DNA from: Aristolochia californica
Taxonomy: Eukaryota; Streptophyta; Magnoliopsida; Piperales; Aristolochiaceae
Direction of reading: 5' to 3'
Assembly (NCBI GenBank): GCA_029961685.1
Contig: JARWKL010000010.1
Span: 26,448,067 to 26,512,066 of the forward strand
DNA: 64,000 nucleotides
A program made the position numbers and the translations under genes. Positions 30,665-42,471 of this stretch are shown piece after piece; within the stretch, counting starts at the first letter, position 1, and each line of letters begins with the position of its first letter. The notes below the pieces were generated by a model. The model ran no database searches. It saw only the letters and a program-made list of their open reading frames with translations, and had not been told where the DNA came from.

Positions 30665-32372
30665 ATTGATTTTTAGGACTCGTAGCTATGGTATTTTTTC
30701 TATTTTGATGGTTTGTTTTTCATAGTTACAACTTCATTTATTTTTTATTTTACTGCTAGTTTTACTTTGTCTCCATGAGACCTAGCCTGGTGCCTCCCTC
30801 GAGGATCTAGTGCCTGACCCCGCTGGTTGGTCTCACTACTAGTTCCATCATGGGCACTATCCTCTGGCCCTGAATTAGGCTCAACTTTATCAAGCTGTTG
30901 CAGGAAGGTTCTATTTTTTTTTTTAGTAAGGTCTACTCCTCTCATTAATCAGCTGACTCTCATCTTTGGCCATATTGGCTGGTTGTTGGCTGGTCATTGA
31001 TCTTAATCCCCTGGTATACTGCTGTTATGGCGTCATTGAAGTTATATTGATTGTCTAGTATACTGATTTTGTTATCCATTGGTTTTTTGCGTCGCTATGA
31101 GATCCAGGCAAGCTTCTAGTCAATTTCCATTCTCGTATTGAAAAACTTCTAGTCCAGTTCTGCATTGCTGCCCTGTTCCTGTGATCATTCAGGAAAGGTT
31201 AAAGCCATCAAAATTGTCTTCCTAGACATGCTCTGTTACTGGCACTAGCCTCGCTGGCAATTTTTTTATGAAGCAAGTTTGGTATTGCTTTGTGCTTCGC
31301 TGGATTATTTCCTTTGCCGCGTTATCTTTGGAAAATTATCACTGGTTCATCGTCGTGGTCGCGATGATACTGTCAGCTCTCTCTGGTTTTCCACTCTGTT
31401 CGGAACCGGAGAAGATGATTCTGTTGTGAGACTACCGAGCCATGTTTCTATTCATTGGATTATTTACTCAGTCGGGAATATTGTTTCCAGCGTCGGTGAG
31501 GGGAAGGGGAAGTTCATCTCCCGAGCTGTTCGGCGTCGTGGGGGAGATGGACATGTTTCTCGATTTTGCTGTTGCAGATGATATCGGGAAGTTCTCCTAC
31601 CATCCAGGAACTTATGATTTCATGACCTGCATACTTATCTTCAGATCAATACATTCCATTTTTGAGAATCGAAAAAAAATAATTTGAACAACCGCTGTGT
31701 TGGGCACCAAGAAGAGGAAGATGAAGACACTATTCATATATTTCATGTTTCCTATGAGTTAGGAAATCGGAAATAATCAGCCGGGCCGCTCTGTTGACTC
31801 AGTCTGGCTGGTGCAGAAACAGTACCCTTGGGTCAGCCGGTTGGCCGGTTTGTTGGCTCGCTGGCTTGACTCAGGCAAGTCCGGGCCGTTCTGTTCTTCC
31901 GAGACCCAAACTCGCCTGAGTCTAGCCAACGAGCCAGCAAACCAGCCAACTGGCAGACCCGAGGGTACTGTTTCAGCACCAGCCAGACTAAGTCAACTCG
32001 GACCAATTCGGTCTGGGTCAACCAGGACCGGGTCAACCTGATAGGCCACTTATTTTTTGCCTCGGTATACCTGTCTGGGTCCAGAGTTCTATGCTGATTC
32101 CTCTTACAAGTTGTCTATATTGATCTATTATTTGACACGGTTCAACTCGATTCTCTATCTCGTGCTGAATTATTATCTTGAATTTGGTCCAACTTCCTCA
32201 TTTACTGATGGACTCGCTGCGGACTATTTCATCTGTCCTTATTATTCTTAAGGACCTCTATTACTTACCAGTTATCCGCTAATATACAATTGCACATATG
32301 GTGCATGTTATCTAGGGATTGGCCCATTTTTCGTTGTTGCTATTGTGTCTCTTTGATTGAGACATTATTTCT
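30665..32372 (+). other. LARD internal region, left part, non-coding
   Basis: Translations in all frames lack retroelement domains. The longest open stretch (about 31279-31581) has no recognisable motif and does not continue. Contents include T-rich sequence, GTCGTGGTCGCG-type GC-richer DNA near 31340-31560, and a long imperfect palindrome at 31783-32006. The last five bases (32368-32372, TTTCT) are the target site of copia 2. Confidence 0.65.
31783..32006. repeat. Large imperfect palindrome (arms about 95 bp)
   Basis: GGCTGGTGCAGAAACAGTACC on the left has its near-perfect reverse complement (GGTACTGTTTCAGCACCAGCC, two pieces) on the right. The pairing extends through CCGGTTTGTTGGCTCGCTGG / CCAGCGAGCC-like sequence to GACTCAGGCAAGT / ACTCGCCTGAGTC. 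A spacer of about 30 bp (31880-31908) separates the arms. GC content is higher than the surroundings. Confidence 0.8.
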
Positions 32373-32499
32373 TGTTGAATTTAGGATCCCTTTTCCAATA
32401 TTTTGAGATAGAGAAAGAAGAAAGAAAAAGAAGAAAAGGGAAGAAGAGCTCTTGGGTAGAGAGAAGAAAAAAGAAAGAGAAAAGAGAGGTGAGCACCAA

Positions 32500-32559
<60 letters not shown>

Positions 32560-33016
32560 ACTCAAGAAGGAGATGTGTAACTTTATTAATTCTGAATTAC
32601 AACATCTCTATTTATAGTAGAGGAAGAGATAGAGTCCTTATACAATTAGTCTTTCAATCTCCTAATTGCATTCCAACTCTAACTCTCTAAGATAAGTCTA
32701 TCAACATAATCTACTAGAAGTCTAATATAAGATGAACTAGAACTCTTTCTTCGATCACGTAAATATAAGGGAGGAGGCCAGCTCATGGCCTTATCCTTGT
32801 GGGTCCCACATGATCTTCCAACTCATATTGATAAGGTTGCCAACTCATGGTATCTTTGTGGGTCCCACTTGATCTGCAAGTCTTCTAACTCATCTCAACT
32901 TGTGCTTCTTAACTCCTTAAGTTGTGCTAGCATGGGTGATGACTCTTCTTGGTGTCCCATGTCCTTATGGTGGGTCCCACCAGATCGTGCACCATGGTGA
33001 GTCCCACAATGTAACA
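32373..33016 (-). repeat. 3' LTR of copia 2
   Basis: TGTTGAATTTAGGATCCC to CACAATGTAACA, 644 bp, followed by the reversed purine tract CTCCCCCTCAAGC. It contains a (GA)n microsatellite of about 50 bp (32504-32556), far longer than the same site in the solo LTR at 30134-30149. Confidence 0.9.
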
Positions 33017-36000
33017 CTCCCCCTCAAGCTAGGGGTGAGAAAACCTTATAAATGCCCAACTTGCTGCATATGGTAGACATAATCTTGTGAGTGACCGGCT
33101 TAGTGAGAATATCTACAACTTGACTTTGTGATTATATATGCCTTAGAGATAAAAAAACCATGCCTGGAACTTTTCTCGTATAAAATGGCAGTCCACTTCA
33201 ATATGCTTTGTTCTTTCATGGAAGACTGGATTCGATGTAATGTGTACTATTACTTGATTATTACCACATAGATCTATCAAAGCTTATTTTTAGAATCTCA
33301 ATTCAGTGAGAAGAGATCTTATCCATAGGAGTTCACTAACTGTGTGTGCCATGGCTCTGTATTCTGCTTATGCACTAGACTGTGCTACTACATTTTGCTT
33401 CTTGCTTTTCCTTGTAACCAAATTCCCTCCATCCATCGTACAAAATCCCGAAGTAGATTTTCTGTCATCCGGGGATCCGGCCTAGTCTACATCTGAGAAT
33501 CCTTTGATGTTGAAGTGACCATGGTATTTTTAGAGAAGCCCTCTTCCTAGAGCTCCTTTCAGATAACGTAGTATCCGTTCAACTGTTTGCCAATGACTAA
33601 GTCGTGGCTTGTGCTTGTATTGACTTATCACACTTACTGCATATGATATATCCTCCCTTGTTACACACAGGTAAATAAGTGTTCCCGCTAGTCTTTGATA
33701 TTTTCCAATATCTACATCTTCTCTAATGCCTCCACACAATTTTGTATTTGAGTCCATAGGAGTGTCTGTTGGTTTGCATCCTATCATTCCTGTCTCCTCT
33801 AGTAGATCTAGGGCATACTTCCTTTGGGATAGCACAATCCCATGTTTGGATTGTAATACTTCAATACCCACAAAATATTTGAGTAGTCCAAGCTCCTTCG
33901 TCTTGAATTCAGCACATATATTTTCCTTTGTTTTCTGGATGCCCTCGGAATCACTACCAATTAAATTGATATCATCAACATATACAACCAGAATTACCTT
34001 ACCTCTCGGTGTGTTTTCAATAAATACTGAGTGATCTCCAGAGCATCTGTAAAAGCCAGCCTGTATGAGGGCTTGACTATTCTCAAATCATGTCTAAGGG
34101 GACTGCTTTAGACCATAAAATGATTTTTTTGGGGGCATACTGACTCCCTTTCAACCACATACCCAGGTGGTTGCTTGCTTATAAATTTCTTCTTTAATAT
34201 CCCCATTCAGAAATACATTTTTCAAATCAAGTTGATATATCGGCCATGATGAATTGGTTGCCAGAGATAATAATATACGTACCGAGTTCATGTTTACCAC
34301 TGGAGAGAAGGTTTCTACATAATCAATTCCATAACAATGAGTATAACTTTTGGCAACCAATAGAGCCTTCAGTCGTGCAATTGACCCATCCAGGTTTTTT
34401 ATCTGTTGGAAGAGGAACCAGTGATCATGTCTGATTGTCATTAAGTGCCTTCATTTCTTCATCCACTGCTGCCTTCCACCCTGGATGTTGTAGAGCATCC
34501 TGATAGGACTGTGGAACAGATATAGAGGAAATAGAATAAAGAAACTGACAACATAAAGGTGAGGAGCAATGATGAGACACAAAATTTGAAATCGGATGAG
34601 AAGTAGAAGGTCTAGATCTTGGTTCTTTTCTTATAGCAATAGGATGAGTATCATATTGAGGGCCAAAAATAATTGGTGATGAAGGACTTACCTCTGTTGG
34701 AACTATTAACTCGGGAGGTGTGGTGTCGGCCACTTGCTCTAGGAGTTGAATAATCTTTGTATCACGGGGCACACCTGGTTGAGGGGAACTTGGTACTAAG
34801 GACAAACCAGGAGGAGCAATATCTAAAAAAATGAGGAGTCTTTGAAAAATGTTACATGCCTGGACACAAATAAACGTTGAAGAGTGGGACTATAACAAAC
34901 ATAACCCTTTTGTGTGCGAGAGTATCCCAAGAAGATACACTTGTTAGATTTAGGATCAAGTTTGTTGTGTCTAGGAAATGAATTATGAACAAAACATTGA
35001 CATTCAAAGACTTTCAAAGGTAGTGGTAACGGATCATCATTTGGTACTAATCTAGAATGAGGAGATTTATTACCAAGAACGAAAGATGGTAGACAATTTA
35101 ATAGAAAGCAAGTCGTAAGGACTGCATGAAGCCAATAAAAGCATGAACCTTTCATGGCATATAGTAAACCTCGAGCTACCTCAAGAATATGTTGATTTTT
35201 TCGTTCGGCTACACCATTTTGTTGAGGAGTGTAGACGCATGATGTTTGATGGATAATGCTATTTTCTAGACAAAAAGAGTCAAGGTCTTTGGAAACATAA
35301 TCTTTGGCATTATCAAACCGGAGAATTTTTATTTTCTGACCAAATTGTGTGAGTACCATAGCATGAAATGACTTAAAAATAAATGGTATCTCAGAACACT
35401 CCTTAAATATAAACAACCAAGTTGTGCGAGTGAAATCATCAATAAATGTAATAAAATATTTTGCTTGAGAAATGTTGGAGACACTCTAGTGCCCCCAAAC
35501 ATCAGTATGAATTAAAGAAAATGGAATAACACTTTTGACTTCTGGATGAGGAGAGTATGTACTCCTTTGATGTTTACTCAATTGACAAACCTTACAATGA
35601 CATTCTGACCTTACTTTAAGAGAAGGAAACATATAATGAAGAGATTGGGCAGAAGAAGGATGTCCCAATCGATTGTGCCATAACTGTGTCTCATTTTCAG
35701 TAGTGGAAAACATATTCATTTTTTGCACATCCAAGTAGTAAAATTCTCATTGTTCATTGCCTCCACCAATCACCTACTTCGTTATAAGATCCTCAAAGAC
35801 ACATGAAGTGGGTGAGAAGGTAACAAAGCAATTAAAATATTTTGTCAGCTGACTAACAGATAATATATTCAAAGGAAAAGTAGAAATGAAAAGAATATCA
35901 GTGAGCGGAAGTGATGGTGAGACAGAAGTGGATCCTTTCCCTTGGACTTTGGTTTGAGAACCATTAGCTATGGTAACAAACTTGTGTAAAAGACTTGGAG

Positions 36001-36180
36001 ATAGAGAATGTAATAAATTTTTGTTACCTATAAGATGCTCGAAAGCTCCTAAGTCAATTATCTAGAATGAAGATGAGGCAGATAGCATCTTGAAGTAGTA
36101 GGCAGCAGTAGTTGCGGAGGAAATTGGAGAAGAACCCAACATTGTCTTCATTTTCTGAAATAGCTCATACTCTTCATTAG
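33017..36180 (-). pseudogene. copia 2 pol (protease, integrase, RT, RNase H)
   Basis: Minus strand, right to left. The protease site is changed to IIDLGAFEHL (DSG to DLG, about 36060). The integrase zinc part is HNRLGHPSSAQS with CHCKVCQLSKH (35700-35570); the core has IHTDVWGH, LRFDNAKDY and TPQQNGVAERKNQ (35510-35180). LDPKSNKCIFLGYS follows. RT has VVYVDDINLIGSD (about 33985), KTKELGLLKYFVGIE and YQRLAGTLIYLCVTRED. RNase H shows DRKSTSGF, AEYRAMAHTVSELLWIRS and [14 protein letters not shown] near 33220. Stops replace residues at many points, but YVDD and the integrase Asp and Glu survive. Confidence 0.87.
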
Positions 36181-37097
36181 TAAAAAAAAATTTGTGCTGC
36201 TGATTTTGTGGGCTGTTCTTCTTTTGTATCACTTACAAAGGCGTGATTAGCCTTTGTCAATTCTAACTGTCCATTGGCTTTATAACATATTTCTTTATAA
36301 TGACCATATTGTCCATAGTAACTGGATGCCTTGTAATCCTTGTAATAGCATTGATCTATAGTGTGGCCAAGTTTCTTTCAAGGAGTACATTCTTTCCCAT
36401 CTACTCTGCCAGCACCAGTCCTTCCACCTCTTCCTCTGCCTTGGCCTCGGCCATGGTCAGATGATGATCCTCTATGATCAGAATACAAAGCGGATGATAC
36501 TTCAGTAGTGGAGGAAGAAGTGTCTGGAATACGAAGTAGTGTTGTACATATATCATCAAACTTGGGGACAACAGAAGCACTCAGAAGTTGACTCTTGGCA
36601 ATCTCAAGATGGGGTTTAATATTTGCAAGGAAAATAGCACTAATTAATGCTTCCTTCTACTTGTCTTGGACAGAAATATCTGTGGTTGAAGGCTGAGCTA
36701 ACTTCCACTCTTGAAGAAAGCCTCTAAAGCGGGCCAAGTACTCATTAATATTTTCTCCTTGTTTAGTATTCAACATCCTTTGAAGAATGTCATATGGTCT
36801 ATGTAGAGTATCTAGGCAAGTGTACAGTTTAGCACATGACTCCCAAATTTATTTAGAAGTATCAAGATGAATGACATTGTTGGAGACATGTTCTTCCAAG
36901 TTTTTCAACCATTTGTTATAAAAAATATCATCTTCATCAATAGGTGGTCCTCGGGTGGTGAGGTGACCAAGTAGGTCTTTTGTTATAAGGAACCTCCGAA
37001 CCGATGTGGACCAACTCATAAAATTGGATACCCCACGTAAGGGTATGGTGGTAATTTTTAGTATATCACTTTTGATATTCATATTCTCTTCAGCCAT
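36181..37097 (-). pseudogene. copia 2 gag
   Basis: ATG at 37097 starts MAEENMNIKSDILKITTIPL, then GVSNFMSWSTSVRRFL and EEHVSNNVIHLDTSK up to a stop near 36850. The frame goes on with WESCAKLY, QGENINEYLARFRGFLQEWK, a Gly/Arg-rich stretch (GRGQGRGRGG) and a zinc knuckle region ECTP-stop-KKLGHTIDQC, whose second Cys codon is now a stop. It would form the particle shell. Confidence 0.82.
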
Positions 37098-37577
37098 GAG
37101 AGGCCCTTCTTCAAAAAAATTCTAACAATAATACCAAGTAGTATTTTTCAAACAACTCGATGCATGGGGAACTTTAGCATTGATGCTAAATTATTATTCT
37201 GAATTTTTTATCTAATACCACTCATAAGAGACTCAATGACAATCTTCTATATCATGGGACTCTTGTTCCCAAGAAAAAAATTCCAACCATCTGATCATGG
37301 ATTGGTTTCGGTTAACAGAACTTCCAAACAGACAAAACTGTTTTGATAGCTTCTTCTAGATGGAGAGGCATGCATATCCACAATATAATAATATGAAAGC
37401 ATTCATATACTCATCTTTAAATAATCTTCTAAATTCGTAAACCAGTAACATGAAGAAAAAAAATTTAAGCACTTATCTCACGGTTTCTGATATTTCTTCA
37501 CAAAAGAGCCTTCTTTGAGTGGTGTTGATCATCACTTCTTTAGAGCATTCCTTTTGACAAGGGAACCTAAATTTAAT

Positions 37578-37589
37578 GCTCTGATACCA
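37578..37589 (-). promoter_or_regulatory. Primer-binding site (tRNA-iMet), copia 2
   Basis: TGGTATCAGAGC on the minus strand abuts the 5' LTR end (TTCAACA). Perfect match. Confidence 0.9.
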
Positions 37590-37717
37590 TGTTGAATTTA
37601 GGATCCCTTTTCCAATATTCCGAGCAAGAAAAATAAGAAAGAAAAAGAAGAAAAGGGTAGAAGAGTTCTCGGGTAGAGAGCAGAAAAAAGAAAAGAGAAA
37701 AGAGAGGTGTGCACCAA

Positions 37718-37777
<60 letters not shown>

Positions 37778-38234
37778 ACTCAAGAAGGAGATGTGTAACT
37801 TTATTAATTCCGAATTACAACGCCTCTATTTATAGTAGAGGAAGAGATAGAGTTCTTATACAATTAGCCTTTCAATCTACTAATTACATTCCAACTCTAA
37901 CTCTCTAAGATAAGTCTATCAACATAATCTACTAGAAGTCTAATATGAGATGAACTAGAACTATTTCTTCAATCATGCGAATATAAGCGAGGAGGCCAGC
38001 TCGTGGTCTTATCCTTGTGGGTCCCACATAATCTTCCAACTCATATTGGTAAGATTGCCAGCTCATGGCATCTTTGTGGGTCCTACTTGATCTTCAAGTC
38101 TTCTAACTCGTCTCAACTTGTGCTTCTTAACTCCTTAACTAGTGCCAACTTGGGTGAGGACTCTTCTTGGTGTCTCACATCCTCATGGTGGTTCCCACCA
38201 GCTCGTGCACCATGGCGGATCCCACATTGTAACA
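37590..38234 (-). repeat. 5' LTR of copia 2
   Basis: 645 bp, with the same ends as the 3' LTR. A minus-strand TATA box (TATTTATA read on plus) at 37827-37834 and a (GA)n tract of about 50 bp (37723-37774) are included. Confidence 0.9.
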
Positions 38235-38783
38235 TTTCTGAAGAAGAACTCCTCGGTTGTTTGCCTTGGGTTAATTATTTGCTGACTGTTATTGGCATTG
38301 GTTCTTTTTATGCAAAATTTTTATTTCTTAGAAAAATAAATCACATGGTGGCCTTAGTATTGTATATTCCTCTTTACCCATTACCCATTACACTTTGATA
38401 GTCTTTTTCCTACCATCCTTTATTTGACTATCACTTACCCTTATTGGCTCACCCTTTTTAAAGGATTGCTTTAGTTGTCCCTGTTATTCATATGGGTGTT
38501 TTAAGTCCATTGAGACTTTTTATTGGTACCCGTGGGTCTTTTATCGTCGTTATGTGAATGACAGGCATTACCCACTTTAGTGATTATTTTTACTATATTC
38601 GTGTGAAATCCTTGAGTTTTCTTTCAACTTATGTTTTATCATACATTTTTACCCTTTGAGAGTTTGTGTCCAGTTTCGTACTTTTCCTTGGGACACCGTG
38701 ATGGAGGAAATTATTATTATATTTATGTTATTTGGTTCAAGTTGCGAATAATGCCATTACCTCCCAGCTTGAGGGGGAGGGGG
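38235..38783 (+). other. LARD internal region, right part, with purine tract
   Basis: The first five bases are the copia 2 TSD. No coding motif is seen. GGGACACCGTGATGGAGG, TTATTATATTTATGTTA and CCATTACCTCCCAGCTTGAG recur in the element at 43393-45092. GAGGGGGAGGGGG (38771-38783) is the polypurine tract. Confidence 0.75.
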
Positions 38784-39017
38784 TGTTGGAATATATGATG
38801 TAATTAGGGTGGCACTGATGTAATTAGTTTACGTTTCCTGTCTCTTCTTCACTCTTATTAGGGTGAAGGGTATACTTGTAATATTGGTAGTTTTGATATC
38901 TATAAATATACGTTATTAGGGAGGGTTTGGATCAAGTCCATAACCTCCAGTTTTCTCCCAATGGTGTCTCTCTTATTTTTCTCCATGACCTAAATCATGG
39001 AGTCCTGAAAATCAACA
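38784..39017 (+). repeat. 3' LTR of LARD
   Basis: TGTTGGAATATATGATG to GAAAATCAACA, 234 bp, followed by TSD TTAAG. The TATA box is at 38901-38908. Uninterrupted, so it shows the empty site of the solo LTR. Confidence 0.9.
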
Positions 39018-39285
39018 TTAAGAAACTAGGATCAACGAGCTTTGCTTTGAAACCCAATTTACCATAAAACAATTCATTCTTGAATCTATTGTAACTGCTC
39101 AATTTGCTTCATTCTGTAACATGACCTTTGTCGACCCTAATGAGAATATATCCTTACATATAGATTGGATTCACATCAAAGTTGCTCCTTCTGAAAATAG
39201 ACTTTGATTTCTTTTATTGAAGTATTATTGTTCTTCATGAAATATACTTCTTTTGATTAAAGAATATGATAGATTTCAAAATTTG
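39018..39285. other. Spacer between LARD and SIRE-like element
   Basis: AT-rich, no gene recognised. A frame reading QFILESIVTAQFASF and YIDWIHIKVAP hints at decayed coding sequence but matches nothing I can name. Confidence 0.5.
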
Positions 39286-40808
39286 TGTTGACCGTAGGTT
39301 GAATCCCTTATTGATTATGATGATAAAAAAACTTAATTGAGCTGAAAATTTGCAAACTAAGTATTTTAGATACTTTACCTCGAAGAGAAAATGCATCTCA
39401 AGGTTTAAAGCTTCAAAACGATCAAGCTTATACAAGACCTCAAGCAACATTGAAGGACATCTCTTGAAGAAGCACCCATGAAGAAGAAGACATTGAGACG
39501 ACTAGAGTTTAAATGTCATTGATGTATATCATAACTCAGTAAAAATGGTAAGAGAGCTTTCCTAACTTTCTTTAAAGTACAATGGTATACATGGAGCTTT
39601 GGGACACACATTGCATATACACATGTTCAGAAACATCATATAGATCTTCTAAAACATGTTAGAGCACTTAGATACAATCATTCTCATGATTTAAAAGTCA
39701 AATTAGTTGAACTAGAACTAGAATGATCGATCAACCTTTGCATTGATCGACCTTCTAGAAGTGTGCAAGCCAAGACTATAAAGCATGAATACTCAATCAT
39801 AATTGAGTGATCGATCATCCCATTTGGATTGTTCGATCAATACTATCTAGACAAGTAAAATTTACATGGAATGTTCAATTGTCCCACATGATTGATCAAC
39901 CAGACAAAATCTTGCCAGTCAGGGACATAAAACATGATCGATCATAGGAAGTTCATTGATCAATCATACTTGCATTGCACAACTAGAGGGAATTCTAATT
40001 GATTGATTAGTCCAATCAATCGATAAGTCACATTCTAATAGAAAAATAGTTGTTATAAATTGTTGGTCAATCAGTCACTGTATGGGAGATTAACATTCAT
40101 TTTTTTTTTAAAACGGCTAGTTTGGCTTGGAAAAGTTATATATACTCCACCAAACCATACATAGAGAAGTTAATGAGCATTTTTTGGCAAATCATTAAGC
40201 CTTTACTCTCAAAGACTCGCAATTTCTTCTCTAAATTATTTTTGAGTGAAAGAGAGATACACATTTGCATTATCCTTACTCTTTCCTCCACCTGTCTTTG
40301 CATTTCACATTAGTCAAGCTCCCATACACTACACATTGTGCTGAGAAGAAACATATGCTTGGATCTCTCAAGGAGAAGGTACTCTCCAAGTGTTGCCTGT
40401 AATTTTTCCTTTATGTTATTTTCATTTGAAAAATGTTTTTCTAGAACCTATTTAATCTAGATAGAAAGGCCTAGCTAGAGATAAAATCTAGACAATCTCT
40501 TGGGGAGATTGAGTTTGTAACAAATGTATATTGAGCTACTTGTGGCTTAAAGAGAGCCGAAATCTCTTTATGTAACTCCAATTGTTAGAGCTTTTTAAAA
40601 TAGTGGAATTTCCCAAGCACATGTTTTTGGACGGTGAATACCAATAGGTAAATATCGTTAACAAAAATTTTCTTACCTCCTCTGGTGTGTGCATGATTTT
40701 ACTTTGAAATTGCCTTCTCACATAATGTTTTACTACACACACTAGCTTTTAACGAGAAAGTCCAAACTCCCCCCCCCCCCCCCCCTGGGAATCCATCTGG
40801 GTCAAATA
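39286..40808 (+). repeat. 5' LTR of the SIRE-like element
   Basis: TGTTGACCGTAGGTTG to about GGGTCAAATA, roughly 1.52 kb; the exact 3' border is within 4 nt. It matches the 3' LTR from 61290 and the inverted solo LTR at 62284-63919. It contains GATC-rich degenerate palindromes (39725-40025) and a C17 run (40769-40785) near its end. Confidence 0.8.
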
Positions 40809-40809
40809 T

Positions 40810-40818
40810 TGGTATCAG
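40810..40818 (+). promoter_or_regulatory. Primer-binding site (tRNA-iMet), SIRE-like
   Basis: TGGTATCAG matches the first nine bases of the usual iMet primer site; the next bases (TGTAGG) have drifted. Confidence 0.7.
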
Positions 40819-40873
40819 TGTAGGATAAAGAATTAATTGAAAATAAAAATCCACTTGATTTTGAAGCAATTAA

Positions 40874-41965
40874 ATGGCATCTCAAGATAAATTGCTTCTT
40901 CATAGAGGACAATTTGCCAACCGTCCTCCTTTGTTTCGTGGAACAAACTATGGTTATTGGAATGTAAGAATGAAATTCTTCCTTCAATCCATGGATTGGG
41001 ACACATGGCATGTAACTAATAATGGCCTTATGACCCTCAAAAGCTCAAGAATGACATACCGATTACAAAGGAATTCAATGAACTGACTAGGGAAGATTAA
41101 GGAGCAGCACAAAACAAACTCCTAAGGCAATACATATTTTTTTATGTGCCTTATGATCCACTGAGTTCAACCGTGTCTCTACATGCTAGACCACCAAAGA
41201 TATATGGGAAGAACTAGATGTCTCTCATGAGGGAACCACTAGGTTCCAATAATCTAGGATTAGTCTATTGATAGCTCAATATGACGAATTAAAAATAAAG
41301 ACGGGTGAATCAATAGCTAAGATAAACTCTAGGTTCACTCATATAATTAATGAGTTGAATATCTTAGAAGAAGAGATCTCCTTAAATAAGCAAAATGATA
41401 AGTTTCTCAAGGCAATTCCACATGCATGGGACATAAAGAAGACTTTGTGAGAATGCGAACTGTAGAACAATGAGGTTGAAAGATCTACTAGGAATCCTTC
41501 TCACATATGAGATGGAACCTCAAGAAGTTGATGAAGAGCAACCCAAAAGAAAAAAAATTTCTCTTAAGGCCAAAATGAGTGTTGAAAGCCTCTCTAAAAA
41601 AGAAAGGTTCGATGAGGTGAGTTTCATCACTAGACACCATCAAAGAATCTATAGGAAAAATAAAATTTATAGAAATGGCCAACATAGAGTTCCAAATGAC
41701 AAATCATTCAAGAAATCTGTTGTTTGTTTTGAGTGTGGGAAACCACGGCATAGAAGGAACCAATGCCCCAAATCTTCAAGGAAGAACTCCATCCACAAAC
41801 AAAGATCCAAAGAACAAGAAGAAGAAGGTCTTGATCTCAACTTGGTATGAAATAGAAAAAGAGGAAGAGAGCGATGTTGGACTCATGGCGACCGAAGATG
41901 ATGAGTCTAGCACTTTCAAAGAGGTAAGTGACTTAGACTATGAGACCAACTTGAGTTGTTATTAA
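40874..41965 (+). pseudogene. SIRE-like gag
   Basis: ATG 40874 opens MASQDKLLLHRGQFANRPPL, then LFRGTNYGYWNVRMKFFLQS (copia gag N-terminus), a frameshift near 41085, YDELKIKTGESIAKINSRF and RLKDLLGILLTYEME (UBN2 region). A zinc knuckle VCFECGKPRHRRNQCPKS of CX2CX4HX4C type lies near 41728-41775. The acidic end EEESDVGLMATEDDES is typical of SIRE gag. Stops at 41448 and elsewhere. It is followed by an unrelated solo LTR at 42032. Confidence 0.83.
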
Positions 41966-42031
41966 AAAAAATCATTTTATGATCTAAGAAAGTATAAAGA
42001 AAAGTGTTAATGCTCAATTACATGAGATTGT

Positions 42032-42471
42032 TGTTACGGTCCCGGCTCTGACACAAGGATTCTTTGGGAAGATCTGGGATCTACCACGGGTTACGGGTCT
42101 TCCAGGCATTACCGTAGGGATAGTAGGAAGACATGGGGAAGACGAAGATCAACGGAGGATAGGAGAACACGTGGGTTTTTTAGGAAACCCTAACCTTGAG
42201 ATCAAGAAGGTGATCTCAAGCCTCTTTACTCAAGATTTAACCTGATTCTTAATACTTCAATCCTCCCTTTCTCATTACTCTTACCCCTTAAATAGGGTTC
42301 ACCCTGTTAGGGTTTAATAAAATATTACAAAAATATCCCTATGAATAAAATATTCCAAAAATATCCCTATTAATAAATAATTCTAAAAATACCCCTGTGA
42401 CCTAAAACTGAAATAAAATAAAGTAAATTAAAGAAAACAACTAAAGTAATAATGTTATCGCGTGCATAACA
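42032..42471 (-). repeat. Solo LTR (gypsy-type) inside SIRE gag
   Basis: Read on the minus strand it starts TGTTATGCACGCGATAAC, contains CCTATTTAAGGGGTAAG (promoter-like), and ends GGGACCGTAACA, the same end as the gypsy A LTR. 440 bp, no internal region, no convincing TSD (TTGT versus TTGA). SIRE gag/pol sequence with a second knuckle-like motif (CHYCNEMGHYAHLC, 42615-42655) resumes after it. Confidence 0.65.

Larger units (their letters stand above)
32373..38234 (-). mobile_element. copia 2: full-length copia element nested in the LARD
   Basis: LTRs 32373-33016 (3') and 37590-38234 (5') in minus orientation, with a perfect TSD TTTCT (32368-32372, 38235-38239). The primer site lies at 37578-37589. 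Domain order on the minus strand is gag, protease, integrase, RT, RNase H, i.e. Ty1/copia. Many stops and frameshifts are present, so it is now defective. The LARD sequence continues without loss on both sides. Confidence 0.92.
29810..39017 (+). mobile_element. LARD-like non-autonomous LTR retrotransposon with two nested insertions
   Basis: The LTRs (29810-30652 split, and 38784-39017) are 234 bp once the insert is removed. The TSD TTAAG is perfect (29805-29809, 39018-39022). A full iMet primer site and a strong purine tract are present. Without insertions the internal region is about 2.26 kb (30653-32372 plus 38240-38783), and no gag, protease, RT or integrase motif is seen in any frame. It must have moved with proteins of another element. 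A relative with shared internal motifs is at 43393-45092. Confidence 0.85.

Noticed and set aside
31279..31687. Open frames in the LARD interior
   Set aside because: About 100 codons with no motif, no continuation in other frames and no support from the second LARD-like element. Chance ORF is likelier.
32357..32560. ORF ending in an Arg-Glu repeat
   Set aside because: It is the (GA)n microsatellite of a copia LTR read in frame.
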